DNA from: Geobacteraceae bacterium GWC2_53_11
Lineage (GTDB): Bacteria > Desulfobacterota > Desulfuromonadia > Geobacterales > Pseudopelobacteraceae
Length of the DNA stretch: 64,000 nt
Reading direction: 5' to 3'
Assembly: GCA_001802645.1 (NCBI GenBank)
Contig: MGZJ01000032.1
Span: forward strand, 1-64,000
Under the pieces are notes generated by a model. That model saw only the letters and a program-made list of their open reading frames with translations. It was not told the DNA's origin and did not search any database. Each line of letters opens with the position of its first letter. The first letter of the stretch is position 1. The position numbers and the translations under genes were made by a program. Shown one piece after another: positions 61,810-64,000 of this stretch.

Positions 61810-63749
61810 GGTTTCCCTGCCGTCGGCCTGTTGGTGAGTTGATTATGCTTCAGGCGCGTTTCAAACTGCTGAATGACCGCTTTCAGGTGCCGTTCCATAT
61901 CTGTTGCCGGTACGCCACCGTTCGTCAGGATATTGTGTTCGAGGAGCTGGTCGTTCTCGTAGTTGTACAGTGCATTGTTTTTCTCGCCGTCAAACGCCAG
62001 CAGGTAGTCGTCCTGGAAATACTGGTAGATGCCGCTCATATAATTTACCGCAAAACCTTTGGCGGACGGATCGAACACGCTTGTGCCAAAAGCCGTGAAA
62101 GGCTGGTTAATGCCAAGGTAGTCAAGTACCGAAGGGGTGATGTCTGTTTGCTGGGTTACCCGTTTGCTGACCCCCTTCAGTGCGCTGTTTCCGGGGTGAT
62201 AAAAAATCAGCGGTATCCGGTATATTCCCGCTTTGGTGCCATACACAGGCGATTGTGTTATTGCCGTATGATCGGCTACAAATACAAAGAGCGTGTGCTT
62301 GTACCAAGGCATTTTTTCGATTGTATCGAAAAAACGTCCCACGGCAAAATCGGTATAGCTGATCGACTTTGTCAGGGGGGTGGGAGCTGCCGCAAATTTT
62401 TGCCGGTACCGTTCGGGAACGGTGTACGGATGATGGGACGAGAGGGTGAATACGGAGCTGAAAAAAGGCTCCGGAAACGAGTTGAGTCGCGATGCATAGA
62501 ACTGGAGGAACTCTTCGTCGAAGATGCCCCATTTGCCGTCAAAGGCTTCCGGTCCTTGATACTCATTCTTGCCGACGTAATTCTGCACACCCGCCAGGCG
62601 GGAAAATTCATCAAAGCCCATGGTGCCGTTCCGCCCGCCATGGAAAAAAGACGTGTGATAGCCGTGCTCAGTAAGAATGGTAGGGAGGGCTGCGATGTTG
62701 TTGCCTGAATAGGACGATGATATGTAGGGGTCGCTCATAAGCGACGGGATGCCGGCAAAGATGGCTGGCAGGGCTTCGATTGACTGTTTGCCGTTGGCAA
62801 AGGCGTTTTCAAACACCAGACCCTTTCTTATAATCCGGTCCAGGTTGGGAGTGTAGCCCTTGCCGTTATTGAGGGCGCCGACAAACTCCTTGGAAAAACT
62901 TTCCAGGATGATGATGACGACGTTGTCTTTGTTGGATGTTCTTGTGTGACTGAACTTGTGGTCGGGAGAATACTGTTTCGACAGTTCGTTTTCCGTGAAA
63001 TATTTTTTCGGGTTTACCGAGCGCTTTTTGGCCGTGAACATAATACTGAACGGAGTGTTAATGAGAAGCGGAATGTTATGTGTTTGTGTATATCGTGCGG
63101 CAGAAATCAACCGGATCGGTTTCAGTCCTGTTCCCCGTGCCGCCAGAAACAGCACCCCTGAAAGAAGAATGAACGTAAGAAGTGCCACGATGCGGCTTTT
63201 TGCGGTGAATGAATACGAATCCGGTTTTCGATACAGAAATTTCTGGTAACAATAGATCCCACCGGCAATAAAGACTACCCAAATTACGCCAATGTACCAG
63301 AAATCATGAATGAATTGCGGGAAAAGGACAGCCACGTCATTACTCATGAAAATGAAGGAGAACAGGTCGGCTGTTGAACGCTTCCCAATGTATTTGAAGT
63401 ACTCGGAGTCGCCAAGATTAAGAAGCAACAAGGTTGCATTAAACAGAATGAAGATAACGTTTGTAAAACGAATGTAATTTGGTTTTGCAATAAACTTGAA
63501 TGGAAGCAGAAATGCGATTAAAAACGGCAGATTGAAAAAGATGATGGCGGAGAAGTCAAAGCGTATTCCAAAGAAAAAAATCTTAAGAAGTTCCGGTGTG
63601 GGGATGTCGGAAAAAGTCGCGGTATTCAACGTGTAAAATACTAGCCTGCTCAGGGTGTATAAAACTCCCAGCACAAGCAATTTGCCGAGCAGGTTTGCTA
63701 TGTGTCTGAAATAGGGCTTCATCTGAGCAACGAACATGCTGGTCTTCAT
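61806..63749 (-). CDS. LTA synthase-like membrane sulfatase/phosphoglycerol transferase
   Basis: Five N-terminal TM segments; VVIIILESFSKEFVGALNNGKGYTPNLD; ANGKQSIEALPAI; FVADHTAI. Confidence 0.92.
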   Translation of the reverse strand: MKTSMFVAQMKPYFRHIANLLGKLLVLGVLYTLSRLVFYTLNTATFSDIPTPELLKIFFFGIRFDFSAIIFFNLPFLIAFLLPFKFIAKPNYIRFTNVIFILFNATLLLLNLGDSEYFKYIGKRSTADLFSFIFMSNDVAVLFPQFIHDFWYIGVIWVVFIAGGIYCYQKFLYRKPDSYSFTAKSRIVALLTFILLSGVLFLAARGTGLKPIRLISAARYTQTHNIPLLINTPFSIMFTAKKRSVNPKKYFTENELSKQYSPDHKFSHTRTSNKDNVVIIILESFSKEFVGALNNGKGYTPNLDRIIRKGLVFENAFANGKQSIEALPAIFAGIPSLMSDPYISSSYSGNNIAALPTILTEHGYHTSFFHGGRNGTMGFDEFSRLAGVQNYVGKNEYQGPEAFDGKWGIFDEEFLQFYASRLNSFPEPFFSSVFTLSSHHPYTVPERYRQKFAAAPTPLTKSISYTDFAVGRFFDTIEKMPWYKHTLFVFVADHTAITQSPVYGTKAGIYRIPLIFYHPGNSALKGVSKRVTQQTDITPSVLDYLGINQPFTAFGTSVFDPSAKGFAVNYMSGIYQYFQDDYLLAFDGEKNNALYNYENDQLLEHNILTNGGVPATDMERHLKAVIQQFETRLKHNQLTNRPTAGKP

Positions 63750-63773
63750 GTGAATGGTAATCCTCTTATGTCT

Positions 63774-64000
63774 CTATTTATAAAAGCGGTTACTCTTTTG
63801 AATCGCGTTAAGAAAGGCCGCTTTGTTCACTTTCTCTTTTGGCAGTTCATTCAGGTTGAGGTCTGTGTAGCTGATAGTGCCATTGAAATTTCTGGTAGCC
63901 ATCTGATTGCCGATAATCACGGCAAAATTCTCCTGAGTCCCGGCAATATGCCAATCTCTAGGAGTTGCGTCTGTGAGCAGGCGCCCCATGCTGTAATCTT
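63774..64000 (-). CDS. C-terminal part of a gene running off the window end
   Basis: Reading frame open upstream of the annotated ATG at 63989; ...GTQENFAVIIGNQMATRNFNGTISYTDLNLNELPKEKVNKAAFLNAIQKSNRFYK. Confidence 0.5.
   Translation of the reverse strand, partial: DYSMGRLLTDATPRDWHIAGTQENFAVIIGNQMATRNFNGTISYTDLNLNELPKEKVNKAAFLNAIQKSNRFYK

Noticed and set aside
61800-62708. 302-aa plus-strand ORF
   Set aside because: Antisense to the LTA-synthase-like gene

Overview
The window looks like a chromosome segment from a Geobacter-like delta-proteobacterium (Desulfuromonadota; inferred from gene content only). A conserved core surrounds two accessory zones.

Core genes: (1) two electron-transfer-flavoprotein sets plus a membrane FeS/CCG oxidoreductase and cimA (1-6810); (2) a PocR-type hybrid kinase and ribBA-ribH (7144-10997); (3) tRNA-fMet, SPOR protein, argS, ftsB-like, UDP-xylose synthase, UDP-glucose dehydrogenase and rsmI (28244-34587); (4) a tandem hybrid two-component cluster (34871-40410); (5) LysE exporter, rlmI-like methyltransferase, DUF2461; (6) a radical-SAM DNA repair pair, DUF4139, RRM protein, SDR, RluA, DUF6485, DUF1385, thyX, rpmE, rho, TcdA, DAG kinase and an LTA-synthase-like protein (49384-63749).

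Accessory zone A (~11.0-28.2 kb, between ribH and tRNA-fMet) is a composite integrated element. It has a decayed type I restriction locus, HU and IHF-beta genes, a ParA plus RHH partition cassette, three tyrosine recombinases, a possible domesticated DDE transposase, and many uncharacterised genes including two paralogous gene pairs. Each recombinase has conspicuous inverted repeats upstream.

Accessory zone B (~43.3-49.3 kb) carries a 1581-aa TIR-NACHT-pentapeptide-WD40 NLR-like protein, the best candidate for an anti-phage system. It is convergent with a DUF3800 gene and has an unusual 11-bp-phased ATACGAT repeat array upstream.

Other notable items: a 9-G homopolymer that frameshifts a histidine kinase, and three small ORFs below the ORF-track cutoff. 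No CRISPR array or rRNA was seen. All family calls come from reading the translations by eye; no database search was run.
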